Part shown: positions 62,698-64,000 of the stretch, in pieces
Layout of the letters: each line of letters starts with the position of its first letter
How positions within the stretch are numbered: the first letter of the stretch is position 1
Source: Nitrospira_D sp035465795
Lineage (GTDB): Bacteria > Nitrospirota > Nitrospiria > Nitrospirales > Nitrospiraceae
Length of the DNA stretch: 64,000 bases
Reading direction: 5' to 3'
Assembly (NCBI RefSeq): GCF_049546785.1
Contig: NZ_JBMWAN010000001.1
Coordinates: forward strand, 620,001 to 684,000
Notes under the pieces: generated by a model
The model's input: only the letters and a program-made list of their open reading frames with translations
Database searches by the model: none
What the model was told of the DNA's origin: nothing
Program-made: the position numbers and the translations under genes

Positions 62698-63254
62698 TTA
62701 CAAAGAAAAATGACGCGACAGAAGACAGGCAACTCGATGCTGCCGGTGGGCTGTGAAAAGAGGCTGCTCGGCTTTCATAAAGGCCCTCAGGGGTTCGCGC
62801 CAGGGACGCCCCCTGATCCCCCAAGAGTGAAGCAGATCGAGCCTCAGCACCGAATAGCCTGGAGGCCGAGCCAATCGGCGCGCTGCTTGGAAAGACCAGA
62901 GCTGGGGGGCCGGAGAATCTTGTTCATCGTAGGGGCTCTGCTTCCAACCAGAAAAGACGCGGTCGGTCGAAGTGCAAATCCCTCGAACTCCGACCAGGGC
63001 GCCTGCGACCTGTTCTGTTTTCGACACATTGATCGCCATGACTCGACCCGGCCCTCGCTCGGCGCCATCGACATCGGCATAGACGACGGCATGAATGATG
63101 AGATCGGATGTGGCCTCTATTATGTCCCGCCCGGGGTCTGTTGCATCAGGTCGAAATCGGGACGATTCTTGGGGCTGTCCGTATGGGAGGGAATGTTTCG
63201 CCACAACTGGCTCCCTAGCCGCCCATTGGCGCCGGCTGGCATCAGGATCCGCAT
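62698..63254 (-). pseudogene. rfbD: dTDP-4-dehydrorhamnose reductase, frameshifted and truncated remnant
   Basis: From ATG 63254 (overlapping the rfbB stop by 13 bases, as in rfbB-rfbD pairs) one frame reads MRILMPAGANGRLGSQLW and RPDFDLMQ, then stops at 63120. A second frame takes over near 63140-63150 with IEATSDLIIHAVVYADVDGA, RVMAINVSKTEQVAG, CTSTDRVFSGWKQSPYDEQ and PPGYSVLRLDLLHSWGIRG. These follow RfbD in order. STDYVFDG has become STDRVFSG and the catalytic Tyr-x-x-x-Lys region reads WSFQAARR. The frame ends at 62698, about 100 residues short of a normal 290-residue enzyme. A long plus-strand frame over the same DNA is treated as spurious. Confidence 0.7.
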
Positions 63255-64000
63255 GCGGTCCCTTCTTCCAAGCGACGGCGATATTGTTCCTCGTAGTACT
63301 GCCTGAATTCGCCGGACTTGATCCGGCGCCACCAGCTTTCATGCTCTTGATACCACCGCAGCGTCGCGCGTAACCCCTCCTCAAATGGGATCTGCGGGCT
63401 CCAGCCAAGACCACGCAGCCGGCTGCAGTCCACCGCGCAGCGCCGGTCATGCCCGGGGCGATCCGTTACAAAGCGCAAGAGATCTTTTGATTTACCCAGG
63501 CACGCCAGAATCTGCTCGGCCACCGTAAGATTCTCCCGTTCATTCCCGCCTCCCACATTGTAGACCGTACCCGCCTCACCATGCAGAAGCACCTGTTCGA
63601 TACCTGCACAATGGTCTTCGACGGCCAGCCAATCGCGGCATTGCCGGCCATCCCCGTACAACGGCAGCAACTGATCATCGATCGCATTCGTCACAAACAG
63701 CGGAATGAATTTTTCCGGATACTGGTTAGGCCCGTAGGTATTGGTCCCCCGTGTCACGACGACGGGAAACCGATAGGTTGCCCAATAGCTGAGCGCCAAC
63801 ACATCGCCTCCTGCTTTGCTGGCCGAATACGGGCTGCGCGGTGCCAACAGATCCCCTTCGTTCGACATCCCGGTCTCCACACTCCCATAGACCTCGTCGG
63901 TGCTCACCTGGAGAAATCGCCGCACACCTGCGCGACGTCCGGCCTCAAGCAACACCCCCGTCCCCACGACATTGGTCCGCACAAAACTTGCCGGATCGAG
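63242..64000 (-). CDS. rfbB: dTDP-glucose 4,6-dehydratase (5' end outside window)
   Basis: About 252 C-terminal residues visible; the frame runs off the right edge. Short-chain dehydrogenase of the extended class: LQVSTDEVYGSVE, catalytic YSASKAGGD, VVVTRGTNTYGPNQYPEKFIPLFV, RDWLAVEDHC and YNVGGGNERENL are typical of RfbB. It makes dTDP-4-keto-6-deoxyglucose, precursor of rhamnose and other deoxysugars. The following reductase gene is broken, so the product may be used by another enzyme, or the last rhamnose steps may be encoded elsewhere. Confidence 0.92.
   Translation of the reverse strand, partial: LDPASFVRTNVVGTGVLLEAGRRAGVRRFLQVSTDEVYGSVETGMSNEGDLLAPRSPYSASKAGGDVLALSYWATYRFPVVVTRGTNTYGPNQYPEKFIPLFVTNAIDDQLLPLYGDGRQCRDWLAVEDHCAGIEQVLLHGEAGTVYNVGGGNERENLTVAEQILACLGKSKDLLRFVTDRPGHDRRCAVDCSRLRGLGWSPQIPFEEGLRATLRWYQEHESWWRRIKSGEFRQYYEEQYRRRLEEGTACGS

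Noticed and set aside
62710..63306. Plus-strand open frame of 198 codons over the rfbD remnant
   Set aside because: No recognisable domain or good start site, while the opposite strand shows ordered RfbD segments.

Overview
The window looks like chromosomal DNA from a GC-rich, Gram-negative, aerobic-type bacterium. The best guess is a Nitrospira-like member of Nitrospirota. Reasons: an exosortase/XrtA-type exopolysaccharide (EPS) locus, the gatC-panD-gatA / gatB-eno-ftsB-era gene order, PIN-TRAM/ispD/ispF/cysE, and a structured intergenic repeat of a kind I associate with Nitrospira. That placement is inference from gene content and memory, not a database match. No tRNA, rRNA, CRISPR array, insertion sequence or prophage was recognised.

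Region 1 (1-16172), EPS locus. Reading leftward on the minus strand: PilZ protein, two paralogous polysaccharide export proteins, outer-membrane beta-barrel, Wzz/tyrosine-kinase co-polymerase, priming sugar transferase, polysaccharide deacetylase and a NusG paralog. A 312-bp leader follows with an ops-like element, then an amidotransferase, acyl carrier protein, a double adenylation-domain ligase and an NAD-synthetase-like protein cut by the window edge. A LuxR-type regulator and a small lipoprotein lie on the plus strand beside it. The exosortase and most glycosyltransferases are not in view.

Region 2 (16190-32044), a long minus-strand housekeeping series: DUF502 membrane protein, glmU, glmS, gatC, panD, gatA, DUF948 and YtxH membrane-associated proteins, gatB, eno, ftsB, era, mgtE, recO, DUF971 protein, lipoprotein, glgA. 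Most neighbours overlap or nearly touch. A structured palindromic repeat of about 120 bp sits between glmS and gatC.

Region 3 (32275-42377), plus strand: a small P-loop kinase, a lone response regulator, holB-metG-exported protein, a CDF metal exporter, a CobW-type GTPase and a PAS-rich hybrid histidine kinase.

Region 4 (42370-51145): PAP2 phosphatase; a probable metal-uptake unit on the minus strand (His-rich DUF2946-like protein, TonB-dependent receptor, TonB-C-like exported protein); DAHP synthase with a possible leader ORF; tatD, yacP, amiC, truA.

Region 5 (51322-64000), minus strand: an incomplete rfbB, a broken rfbD, kdsC, manC, manB, a DUF3108 protein whose 5' end carries a REP-like palindrome pair, fbp, class I fructose-bisphosphate aldolase, htrA, PIN-TRAM protein, ispD, ispF, cysE. 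It supplies nucleotide sugars, Kdo precursor processing, gluconeogenesis and isoprenoid precursors, which fits the envelope and EPS themes of regions 1 and 2.
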